5,455 nucleotides of DNA from Victivallales bacterium (lineage in GTDB: Bacteria; Verrucomicrobiota; Lentisphaeria; Victivallales; JAUVCU01): contig JAOZMT010000186.1 of assembly GCA_029934175.1 (NCBI GenBank), positions 1-5,455 of the forward strand, in the 5' to 3' direction. Positions 1-5,370 of this stretch are shown piece after piece (position 1 is the first letter of the stretch; each line of letters opens with the position of its first letter). Position numbers and translations under genes: made by a program. A model generated the notes under the pieces. It worked only from the letters and a program-made list of their open reading frames with translations, was not told the origin of the DNA and made no database searches.

Positions 1-640
1 CTTTTTCTTTCTTTTCAAAACGATTTTCAGTTCCTTTTAATAATCGTTTAATATTGTCTTTATGTTTGAAAACTGCGAGATGTGCAAGTAGTAAAAGCAA
101 TCCTAAAACTGTATCTTCAAGTGGATATATTTCATATTTAGATAAGAGATAAGCTGATAAAGGTAAAACAGAACTTGCAATTATACTTGCTAAAGAAACA
201 TATCTAGTCGAATAAAAGACTATAGTCCAAATAACCATAGATATAACAAATGACAATGGAGCAAGTGCCACAATAATTCCTGCAATAGTCGCAATTCCTT
301 TTCCTCCTTTAAATCCTAAATAAATAGTCCAAACATGTCCTGCAAATGCCGCAAAAGCTGCAATAATAACTGCATAAATCGCATCTTTTGAAAGAATTTC
401 TACTGTAATTAAATGTGTTACAATTGTCACAGGGATAAATCCTTTCAAAAAATCTAATAAAAAACAAACTAAAGCCCATTTTTTTCCTAAAACTCTATTT
501 ACATTCGTTGCTCCAACATTTTTACTCCCATGCTCACGAATATCTATCCCTTTCATTTTTCCTAAAATAAAACCCCATGGAATTGAACCAAAAAGGTAAA
601 CTATAACTGCAATCATTGCATATTCATATATATTATTCAT
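1..640 (-). CDS. plsY: Glycerol-3-phosphate acyltransferase PlsY (acyl-phosphate dependent), 3' end cut by the window
   Basis: Reading the minus strand from the ATG at 640 gives 213 open codons with no stop before the window edge. PlsY is an integral inner-membrane enzyme that transfers the acyl group from acyl-phosphate (made by PlsX) to the sn-1 position of glycerol-3-phosphate, giving lysophosphatidic acid, the first step of phospholipid synthesis. Family motifs seen: GSIPWG near residues 18-23, HGSKNVGATN at 37-46 (motif 1), GHVWTIYLGFKGGKGIAT at 101-118 (motif 2, the glycine-rich phosphate loop), and HKDNIKRLLKGTENR at 193-207 (motif 3). Hydrophobic segments separate the motifs, as expected for a polytopic protein. 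Family members are about 200 residues, so only a few lysine-rich C-terminal residues are missing. The start is supported by AAGGAG (minus strand, 651-646) five bases upstream. It is divergent from nrdJ and has no evident functional link to it. Confidence 0.96.
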   Translation of the reverse strand, partial: MNNIYEYAMIAVIVYLFGSIPWGFILGKMKGIDIREHGSKNVGATNVNRVLGKKWALVCFLLDFLKGFIPVTIVTHLITVEILSKDAIYAVIIAAFAAFAGHVWTIYLGFKGGKGIATIAGIIVALAPLSFVISMVIWTIVFYSTRYVSLASIIASSVLPLSAYLLSKYEIYPLEDTVLGLLLLLAHLAVFKHKDNIKRLLKGTENRFEKKEK

Positions 641-672
641 AAATTCTCCTTATGTTATAAATTTATCTTCAT

Positions 673-700
673 AAAATAATATTCTTTTGAATAAAATCAA
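673..700 (-). promoter_or_regulatory. Possible sigma70 promoter for plsY
   Basis: On the minus strand TTGATT (700-695) is followed after 16 bases by TATTTT (678-673). A TATTAT lies closer, but at too short a spacing. Start of transcription would be near 666, leaving a short leader before the plsY ribosome binding site. The -10 match is only moderate and the region is very AT-rich, so this is tentative. Inverted repeats at 668-676/704-712 and 680-693 overlap it. Confidence 0.3.
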
Positions 701-740
701 GTTTTTTATGAAATATTATCTTTTTAAATAATTATTTTCA

Positions 741-769
741 TTGACTTAAAAGTTATAAGTTTGCATAAA
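741..769 (+). promoter_or_regulatory. Possible upstream promoter (P1) for nrdJ
   Basis: TTGACT (741-746) is followed after 17 bases by CATAAA (764-769), a good -35 with a moderate -10. If used, transcription would start near 776 and the two NrdR-like boxes would lie just downstream as a roadblock-type operator. The promoter at 849-876 is an alternative and looks better. I cannot tell which is used from sequence alone. Confidence 0.3.
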
Positions 770-794
770 ATCAATCTTTTGAGTTATTTCAACA

Positions 795-810
795 AAACAA
801 GATATAGTGG
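795..810 (+). promoter_or_regulatory. NrdR box 1 (operator upstream of nrdJ)
   Basis: AAACAAGATATAGTGG matches the NrdR box consensus as I know it (ACACWATATATWGTGT) at 13 of 16 positions, including the C at position 4 and the GTG at 13-15. NrdR is the ATP/dATP-binding repressor of ribonucleotide reductase genes, and it characteristically binds two tandem boxes about three helical turns apart. A second match starts exactly 31 bp downstream, which makes a chance match unlikely. Position before an RNR gene is exactly what the family predicts. The nrdR gene is not in this window. Confidence 0.8.
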
Positions 811-825
811 TGAATTAAAAATAAA

Positions 826-841
826 ACACAATATTTAGTGG
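826..841 (+). promoter_or_regulatory. NrdR box 2 (operator upstream of nrdJ)
   Basis: ACACAATATTTAGTGG matches the NrdR consensus ACACWATATATWGTGT at 14 of 16 positions. The two mismatches are T for A at position 10 and G for T at position 16. It is separated by 15 bp from box 1 (31 bp centre to centre), the classic arrangement for NrdR tandem operators. It ends 7 bp upstream of the -35 hexamer at 849, so NrdR bound here could occlude RNA polymerase at that promoter. Confidence 0.85.
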
Positions 842-848
842 TTTTTAT

Positions 849-876
849 TTGATTTATTTCATTTTATGCTTATATT
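849..876 (+). promoter_or_regulatory. Probable sigma70 promoter (P2) of nrdJ
   Basis: TTGATT (849-854) and TATATT (871-876) are separated by 16 bases, with TGC at 867-869 upstream of the -10, resembling an extended -10 promoter. The same TTGATT/TATATT pair with a TGC occurs before the repeat-protein gene at 4557-4585, suggesting both are read by the main sigma factor. Transcription would start near 883, giving a leader of about 150 nt. The NrdR-like boxes lie immediately upstream. Confidence 0.55.
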
Positions 877-882
877 ATCAAT

Positions 883-1031
883 CCCGTAAAAATATCTTTC
901 GGAAAGCGTAAAAAATTCATTTTTAGGACAACCTATTTAAGATTAAGAATTAATGAATATTGCGATTTATGCAATTGAAAAAGAGATATTAATAAAAATA
1001 AATAAAATAAAAAAAAGGAATGGAAAATATC
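883..1031 (+). other. Structured 5' leader of nrdJ, no known riboswitch recognised
   Basis: The predicted leader can form CTTT(896-899)/AAAG(903-906) with a CGG loop; ATTCATT(915-921)/AATGAAT(952-958), which encloses TAGG(924-927)/CCTA(932-935) with an ACAA loop; and, directly abutting, ATTGC(959-963)/GCAAT(971-975). The 8-base word CGTAAAAA occurs at 885-892 and again at 907-914, flanking the first hairpin. The stems stop before an A-rich, probably unstructured stretch (990-1016) leading to the ribosome binding site. No B12-box or other riboswitch core that I know is visible. Small stems arise by chance in AT-rich DNA, so a regulatory role is only a possibility. Confidence 0.35.
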
Positions 1032-4000
1032 ATGGCAAACTCTGGTTTTAAAATGTATGGTTTAAGTGAGGAAATTTGGAACAAAAAATATCGCTATCAA
1101 GGAACAGAAAAAATAAAGAAAGATGATTGTATCGAAGAAAGCTGGAAAAGAGTAGCAACATCAATCGCAGAACAAGAAGAAGATTCTGAATATTGGGCAC
1201 AAGAATTTTATAAAATATTAACTGATTTTAAATTTTTACCTGGAGGAAGAATTCTTGCAAATGCTGGGACATCCCGTGATGAAGTGACTATGTTCAACTG
1301 CTATGTTATGAATAATATTCCTGATTCAATAGATGGTATTTTTGATACAGTCAAAGATTCTGCATTAACTCAAAAACAAGGAGGCGGAGTCGGTTATGAC
1401 TTTTCAACATTACGCCCTTCAGGTAGCCATATAAAAGGCTGCGAAGCTGAATCATCAGGACCTCTAAGCTTTATGCAAGTTTTAGATTCTACTTGCAGAA
1501 CTATTATGAGTGCTGGTCAAAGAAGAGGAGCTCAAATGGGTGTTATGAGATGTGACCATCCAGATATCGAAGCTTTTATTGCTGCTAAACGGGGTAATAA
1601 TTCTTTGCAAATGTTCAATCTATCCGTAGCAATCACAGATAAATTTGTTGAAGCTGTAAAAAATAATGAAAATTGGGAATTAGTATTTGACGGAGATGTT
1701 TATAAAACTATTAGAGCTACAGAATTATGGGATTCTATAATGAAATCAACTTATGATTATGCAGAGCCTGGTTTTTTACTTATTGATCGTATTAATGAAA
1801 TGAATAATATGTATTATTGTGAAGATATTCGTGCGACAAATCCATGCGTTACAGATGATACTTGGGTTCAAACTGATAAAGGTCCATTACAAGTAAAAGA
1901 TTTAATTAATTGTGAGTTTACAGCAAGAATAAATGGAGTTGATTATCCTGCTACAAAAGATGGTTTTTTCAAAACAGCAACAAAACAAGTTGTAGAATTA
2001 GAAACAAAAGACGGTTTCAAGATAAAATTGACTCAAGACCACAAAGTGAAAAAGATTACAAAATTAACTAGAGATGTAATTGAGACAGAGTGGGTTGAAG
2101 TTGGCACATTATCTGAAGAGGATAGTGTTTTATTAAATAATCATAAAGATAATATTTCTTGGAGTGGAATTAATAAATATAAAGAGAAAGATGGATATTT
2201 AATGGGACTATTAATTGGAGATGGTTCGTTTAGCGAGGAACAAGCAGTATTATCAGTTTGGAAAGATAAGAATATTCAAAATGATGAAGATTTAAAAAAG
2301 ACTGGGGCATATTCGATGATGCAGGTTGTTGATGATGCTGTAGTAGATTTAAACAAAAGAAGTGATTTTACAGGTTGGCATGAAATAAAAGGGCGTTCTG
2401 AATATCGACTTTCTTTAAGTGCAATAACTGAAATTGCAAAAGATTTAGATGTTGTTCAAGGAAATAAAATTATTACAGATGAAATAGAGAAGAGTTCAAG
2501 TGATTTTTATAAAGGTTTTATCAAGGGAATGTTTGATGCAGATGGCTCAGTGCAAGGGACTCAAGAAAAAGGAATATCTGTTAGATTAGCACAATCAAAC
2601 TTGAAAAACCTTGAAGCTATGCAAAGAATGTTAATGCGTCTAGGAATAAATTCTAAAATTTATAAAAATAGAAGAGAGGCAGGGCAAAAAATGCTACCTG
2701 ATGGAAAAGGTGGCGAGAAGCTTTACGATGTAAAAGCAGAACACGAATTGGTTATAAGTAAGGAAAATTTGATAAAATTTAATGATGTCGTCGGATTTAA
2801 TAATATAGAAAAACAAAATAAACTTAATGATTTAATACAAGATTTTAAAAGAGAACCAAATAGAGAAAGATTTGTCAGTCAAGTTAAATCAATTAGTGAA
2901 TTAAGTTCAGAGGATGTTTATGATGTTCAAGTTCCAGGAATAAATAGTTTTGATGGAAATGGTATTGTTTGTCATAATTGTGGTGAGCAGCCGCTTCCTC
3001 CTTATGGTGCTTGTTTGTTAGGTTCTTTAAATTTGACTAGATTTGTTAGTGCTCCATTTACTAAAAATGCAAAAATCAACTTCAAAGAAATAGAAAAAAT
3101 TACTAAAATTGCAGTTAGATTATTGGATAATGTTATTAATATGAGTAATTATCCACTGGCAGCTCAAAGATTTGAAGCTGAATCTAAACGAAGAATGGGA
3201 CTAGGAATTACAGGTTTGGCAGATTTGTTAATTTTTATGGGGCAGAAATATGGTTCAGCAGAGTCATTAAAAACTTCAGAAAAAATAATGAAAACTATAA
3301 CTTGTGCAGCTTATGAAGCAAGTGTCGAATTATCAAAAGAAAAAGGAGCATTCCCTAAATTCGATGCCAATCAATATGTTACAGGTGAATTTATTAAAAC
3401 TTTACCAGAAAAATTAAAAAGCGATATTGCAATTCATGGATTGCGTAATTCGCATTTAACTTCTATTGCTCCTACTGGAACAATTAGTTTACTAGCAGGT
3501 AATATCTCAAGTGGACTAGAACCTATCTTTGCTTTCAAATATACAAGAAAAATAAGAAATAAAGGCGAAGATGATATATCTGAAGTAGAGGTTTCTGATT
3601 ATGCGTATAGAATGTATAGAGAATTTTTAGGAGTAGATGACTTACAAGAAAATGAACTTCCTGAATACTTTATATCGTCTGATGGTGTAACTCCTACACA
3701 ACATGTAGATGTTCAAGTTGCATTGCAAAAATGGGTTGATAGTTCAATATCTAAAACTATTAATGTCCCAGCTGATTATGATTTCGAAGATTTTAAAGAT
3801 ATTTATATGCAAGCTGCTGAAAAAGGATTAAAAGGTTGCACTACATTTAGACCATCTGAACACATTGCAGGTGTATTGATAAAATCTGAAGACAAAAAAA
3901 TAGAGAAAAGTAAAAAAGAAGAGCCTACTATTATTGTTAATAATAATTATGTAAAGGATAGACCTCGTGAATTGGAAGGAACTACTTATAAAATAAAAAC

Positions 4001-4478
4001 TCCTCTTTCTCCAGACGCTCTGTATGTTACTGTTAATGATATGATAGAAGACGATGGTCGTCGCAGACCTTACGAACTCTTTATTAATACTAAAAATTTA
4101 CAACATTTTTCTTGGATTGTAGCAATGACAAGATTAATTTCAGCTGTTTTTAGACATGAACCTGAACCACGCTTTTTAGTTCAAGAACTAAAAAGTATTT
4201 ATGATCCTAATGGCGGATACTTCAGTGATGGTGGCTATGTTCCTTCCTTGGCTGCAGATATTGGGCGTGTTATTGAAAAGCATCTTAATAAAATAGGAAT
4301 TATAAAAGATGATAAAAAAATAGTTGAAGATGCTCAAGAAATTCCTTCAGAAAAAACAAGTAGTAAAAAAGATGATGATGCTCGTTATATGTTTTGCCCT
4401 CAATGCTCTGAAAAATCATTGATTTCTGCAGAAAACTGTTTGAAATGTCTAAGTTGTGGATATAGTAAGTGCGGATAA
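1032..4478 (+). CDS. nrdJ: Class II (adenosylcobalamin-dependent) ribonucleotide reductase NrdJ, intein-containing precursor
   Basis: Converts ribonucleotides to deoxyribonucleotides in the cytoplasm using a thiyl radical generated from adenosylcobalamin. The precursor is 1148 residues; removing the 378-residue intein leaves about 770, usual for this family. Residue numbers below are for the spliced form. FNCYV holds Cys90 (counterpart of E. coli NrdA Cys225). NPCGE at 270-274 holds thiyl-radical Cys272 with Asn270 and Glu274 (counterpart of NrdA Cys439). GACLLGSLNL holds Cys283, the second cysteine of the redox pair. APTGTIS is the phosphate-binding loop. After a Lys-rich linker comes a TSCPD-type C-terminal domain, then a six-cysteine tail (CPQC through GYSKCG), typical of the NrdJ redox/zinc tail. 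No N-terminal ATP-cone is seen. Start: an ATG at 1020 is also in frame, but AAGGA abuts it with no spacer, so the ATG at 1032 (protein MANSGFKMYG) is preferred, with ATGGA 7 bases and AAGGA 12 bases upstream. Probably NrdR-repressed. Confidence 0.96.
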   Translation: MANSGFKMYGLSEEIWNKKYRYQGTEKIKKDDCIEESWKRVATSIAEQEEDSEYWAQEFYKILTDFKFLPGGRILANAGTSRDEVTMFNCYVMNNIPDSIDGIFDTVKDSALTQKQGGGVGYDFSTLRPSGSHIKGCEAESSGPLSFMQVLDSTCRTIMSAGQRRGAQMGVMRCDHPDIEAFIAAKRGNNSLQMFNLSVAITDKFVEAVKNNENWELVFDGDVYKTIRATELWDSIMKSTYDYAEPGFLLIDRINEMNNMYYCEDIRATNPCVTDDTWVQTDKGPLQVKDLINCEFTARINGVDYPATKDGFFKTATKQVVELETKDGFKIKLTQDHKVKKITKLTRDVIETEWVEVGTLSEEDSVLLNNHKDNISWSGINKYKEKDGYLMGLLIGDGSFSEEQAVLSVWKDKNIQNDEDLKKTGAYSMMQVVDDAVVDLNKRSDFTGWHEIKGRSEYRLSLSAITEIAKDLDVVQGNKIITDEIEKSSSDFYKGFIKGMFDADGSVQGTQEKGISVRLAQSNLKNLEAMQRMLMRLGINSKIYKNRREAGQKMLPDGKGGEKLYDVKAEHELVISKENLIKFNDVVGFNNIEKQNKLNDLIQDFKREPNRERFVSQVKSISELSSEDVYDVQVPGINSFDGNGIVCHNCGEQPLPPYGACLLGSLNLTRFVSAPFTKNAKINFKEIEKITKIAVRLLDNVINMSNYPLAAQRFEAESKRRMGLGITGLADLLIFMGQKYGSAESLKTSEKIMKTITCAAYEASVELSKEKGAFPKFDANQYVTGEFIKTLPEKLKSDIAIHGLRNSHLTSIAPTGTISLLAGNISSGLEPIFAFKYTRKIRNKGEDDISEVEVSDYAYRMYREFLGVDDLQENELPEYFISSDGVTPTQHVDVQVALQKWVDSSISKTINVPADYDFEDFKDIYMQAAEKGLKGCTTFRPSEHIAGVLIKSEDKKIEKSKKEEPTIIVNNNYVKDRPRELEGTTYKIKTPLSPDALYVTVNDMIEDDGRRRPYELFINTKNLQHFSWIVAMTRLISAVFRHEPEPRFLVQELKSIYDPNGGYFSDGGYVPSLAADIGRVIEKHLNKIGIIKDDKKIVEDAQEIPSEKTSSKKDDDARYMFCPQCSEKSLISAENCLKCLSCGYSKCG
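1845..2978 (+). mobile_element. In-frame intein with LAGLIDADG (DOD-type) homing endonuclease, inserted in nrdJ
   Basis: The conserved extein reads ...RATNP | CGEQPLPPYGAC..., interrupted by 378 residues. Intein residues seen: Cys1 in block A (CVTDDTWV); block B with Thr63 and His66 (TQDH); first LAGLIDADG motif LMGLLIGDG at 119-127; second, FIKGMFDADG at 225-234; block F VYDVQVPG; and block G NGIVCHN ending in His377-Asn378, followed by extein Cys+1. All residues for a class 1 splicing pathway (Cys1, block-B His, penultimate His, Asn, Cys+1) are present. Both LAGLIDADG motifs keep the penultimate Asp needed for metal-dependent cleavage, so the endonuclease looks intact and could cut intein-less nrdJ alleles to spread. 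By hand count GAG is about 10 of 29 Glu codons here, against about 7 of 62 in the flanking exteins, suggesting a different origin. Splicing itself is inferred, not shown. Confidence 0.96.
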
Positions 4479-4501
4479 ATATGAGTAAAAAAGATTAGAA
4501 T

Positions 4502-4562
4502 TTTTCCTTATAATCAAGAATCAAGGAAAATAAAAAACATTTTTTTTTATTTTTCCTTGATT
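4502..4562 (+). terminator. 3' hairpin region after nrdJ, two alternative hairpins, probable terminator
   Basis: Beginning 23 bases after the nrdJ stop, TTTTCCTT (4502-4509) can pair with AAGGAAAA (4523-4530). Alternatively, AATCAAGGAAAA (4519-4530) pairs perfectly with TTTTCCTTGATT (4551-4562), extended inward by an A-run/T-run stem (4531-4537 with 4543-4549), leaving a five-base loop. The second fold is much longer but lacks a T tract after it. The first is followed by a run of eight or nine T from 4540 after a gap. It most likely ends nrdJ transcripts or protects their 3' end, but it is not a textbook terminator. Confidence 0.5.
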
Positions 4563-4585
4563 TAATTGAAAAGATGTGCTATATT
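4557..4585 (+). promoter_or_regulatory. Sigma70 promoter of the repeat-protein gene
   Basis: TTGATT (4557-4562), a 17-base spacer and TATATT (4580-4585), with TGC just before the -10 (4577-4579), make a good extended -10 promoter. The -35 overlaps the right arm of the hairpin after nrdJ. Transcription would start near 4592, about 40 bases before the start codon, so the gene is probably expressed independently of nrdJ. Confidence 0.65.
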
Positions 4586-4632
4586 AAATAAATAACTAAT
4601 AAAATAAATTTATAAAAAAGGAGAATTTGATT

Positions 4633-5307
4633 ATGCCAGAACAAGAATCAAGACAAACAATTAAGTTAAAACCTATTGTTGCAGACAACGCCCCTGCTGA
4701 TGAAGATTTAACTGTAAAAGTGCCTCGTAAAGAGGTAGTATCACCGATTAATCCTGCTAAAAAAACTATTCAATTAAAGCCTATGAATAAACCTAGTTCT
4801 CCACAAGAATCTTCTGGAAAACAGACTATTCAATTAAAGCCTATGAATAAACCATCAGCAGGTAATGAAGACCTAACTACAAAAATGCCTAGCCCAAAAC
4901 CTGCTGGAAAACAAACTATTCAATTGACTCCTGCTGGAAAGGATGAAGATCATACAAGAGCCATTGGAAAGCAAACTATAAAATTAACTCCTCCTGGAGC
5001 AAATAAAGAAGACGCTTCGCCTGCTGCTAAAACTGTTCAACTTAAAGGACCTAAAGCTTCTGCAAAAACCGTTAATCTTAAAGCAAAAAAGAAAAATGAT
5101 ACTCCTACAGCTTCAGATCCTACTATTAACTTAGATACATCTGATGTTTTAGATGACTTAAATCTTGATGCTCCTGCTCCTGAAATAGGTAAATCTGCTA
5201 AGTCACAAGGTGAAGATACTTTAGATAAAGTATTTGCTGCTTTAAATTTAGTTGCAGCTGGTGCTTTAGCATTTATTCTTTACACACACTTCACAAATAT
5301 GTTCTAA
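4633..5307 (+). CDS. Uncharacterised repeat-rich tail-anchored membrane protein
   Basis: I do not recognise this 224-residue protein. Residues 1-195 are low-complexity, rich in Lys, Pro, Thr, Ala and Asp, probably disordered. Eight copies of a motif T-[IV]-x-L occur, most as (K/R)QTIQLKP-like units, with Thr at residues 9, 45, 65, 95, 115, 134, 146 and 164. A second motif, EDLTVKVP/EDLTTKMP/EDHTRAIG, appears three times at 24-31, 79-86 and 105-112. Residues 150-154 are basic and 166-184 acidic. One hydrophobic segment (about 200-218, AALNLVAAGALAFILY) lies at the extreme C-terminus with no N-terminal signal peptide. This indicates a single-pass, tail-anchored protein with the long repeat region in the cytoplasm. 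The ATG at 4633 is chosen because AAGGAG (4618-4623) lies nine bases upstream; an in-frame TTG at 4627 would leave only three. It has its own promoter and terminator. Function unknown; a scaffold or phospho-target is conceivable. Confidence 0.85.
   Translation: MPEQESRQTIKLKPIVADNAPADEDLTVKVPRKEVVSPINPAKKTIQLKPMNKPSSPQESSGKQTIQLKPMNKPSAGNEDLTTKMPSPKPAGKQTIQLTPAGKDEDHTRAIGKQTIKLTPPGANKEDASPAAKTVQLKGPKASAKTVNLKAKKKNDTPTASDPTINLDTSDVLDDLNLDAPAPEIGKSAKSQGEDTLDKVFAALNLVAAGALAFILYTHFTNMF
4765..4853 (+). repeat. Exact 29-bp direct repeat within the repeat-protein gene
   Basis: Bases 4765-4793 and 4825-4853 are identical over 29 bp (beginning ACTATTCAATTAAAGCC), 60 bp apart, encoding TIQLKPMNKP twice. 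A related block occurs with one mismatch at 4814-4835 and 4904-4925 (90 bp apart), and a weaker copy at 4964-4985 (a further 60 bp). The 60/90/60 spacing means the motif threonines are 20, 30 and 20 residues apart, implying growth by in-frame duplication of a 30-bp unit. Near-perfect nucleotide identity suggests at least one duplication is recent. Confidence 0.9.
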
Positions 5308-5335
5308 GTTTAATAGGCTTAGATAATAAATTTAT

Positions 5336-5370
5336 AAAAGCCTTCATATTAATTTATGAAGGCTTTTTTT
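5336..5370 (+). terminator. Strong intrinsic terminator after the repeat-protein gene
   Basis: AAAAGCCTTCATA (5336-5348) pairs perfectly over 13 bp with TATGAAGGCTTTT (5355-5367) around a six-base TTAATT loop, and the right arm runs into seven T (5364-5370). It begins 29 bases after the stop codon. In reverse it is followed by only four T, so it could act weakly in both directions. Confidence 0.93.

Noticed and set aside
883..1031. Cobalamin riboswitch controlling the B12-dependent reductase
   Set aside because: B12 riboswitches sometimes precede genes with B12-independent alternatives, so I looked for the conserved GCCACTG-type B12 box and the multi-stem core. Neither is present, and the leader is too short and AT-rich for the classic form.
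1020..1031. Start of nrdJ at the first in-frame ATG (1020)
   Set aside because: The only Shine-Dalgarno-like sequence, AAGGA at 1015-1019, directly abuts this ATG with no spacer. The ATG at 1032 has workable spacing and gives a typical N-terminus.
953..1051. Small 32-codon plus-strand ORF starting at 953 and overlapping the nrdJ start out of frame
   Set aside because: No ribosome binding site precedes it, its composition is just AT-rich (mostly Ile and Lys), and it runs through the A-rich ribosome-binding region of nrdJ. Not a supportable leader peptide.
1845..2978. The inserted segment as a separate gene, a group I/II intron, or a novel NrdJ domain
   Set aside because: The reading frame is continuous through the insertion and shows protein-splicing blocks A, B, F and G plus LAGLIDADG motifs, with the extein motif NPCGEQ restored exactly on removal. 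An RNA intron would not need these.
4481..4498. Five-codon ORF (ATG to TAG) directly after nrdJ
   Set aside because: Too short and without any supporting signal; it sits immediately before the 3' hairpins.
4627..4632. TTG start two codons upstream of the repeat-protein ATG
   Set aside because: It would leave only three bases after AAGGAG, whereas the ATG at 4633 has nine bases.
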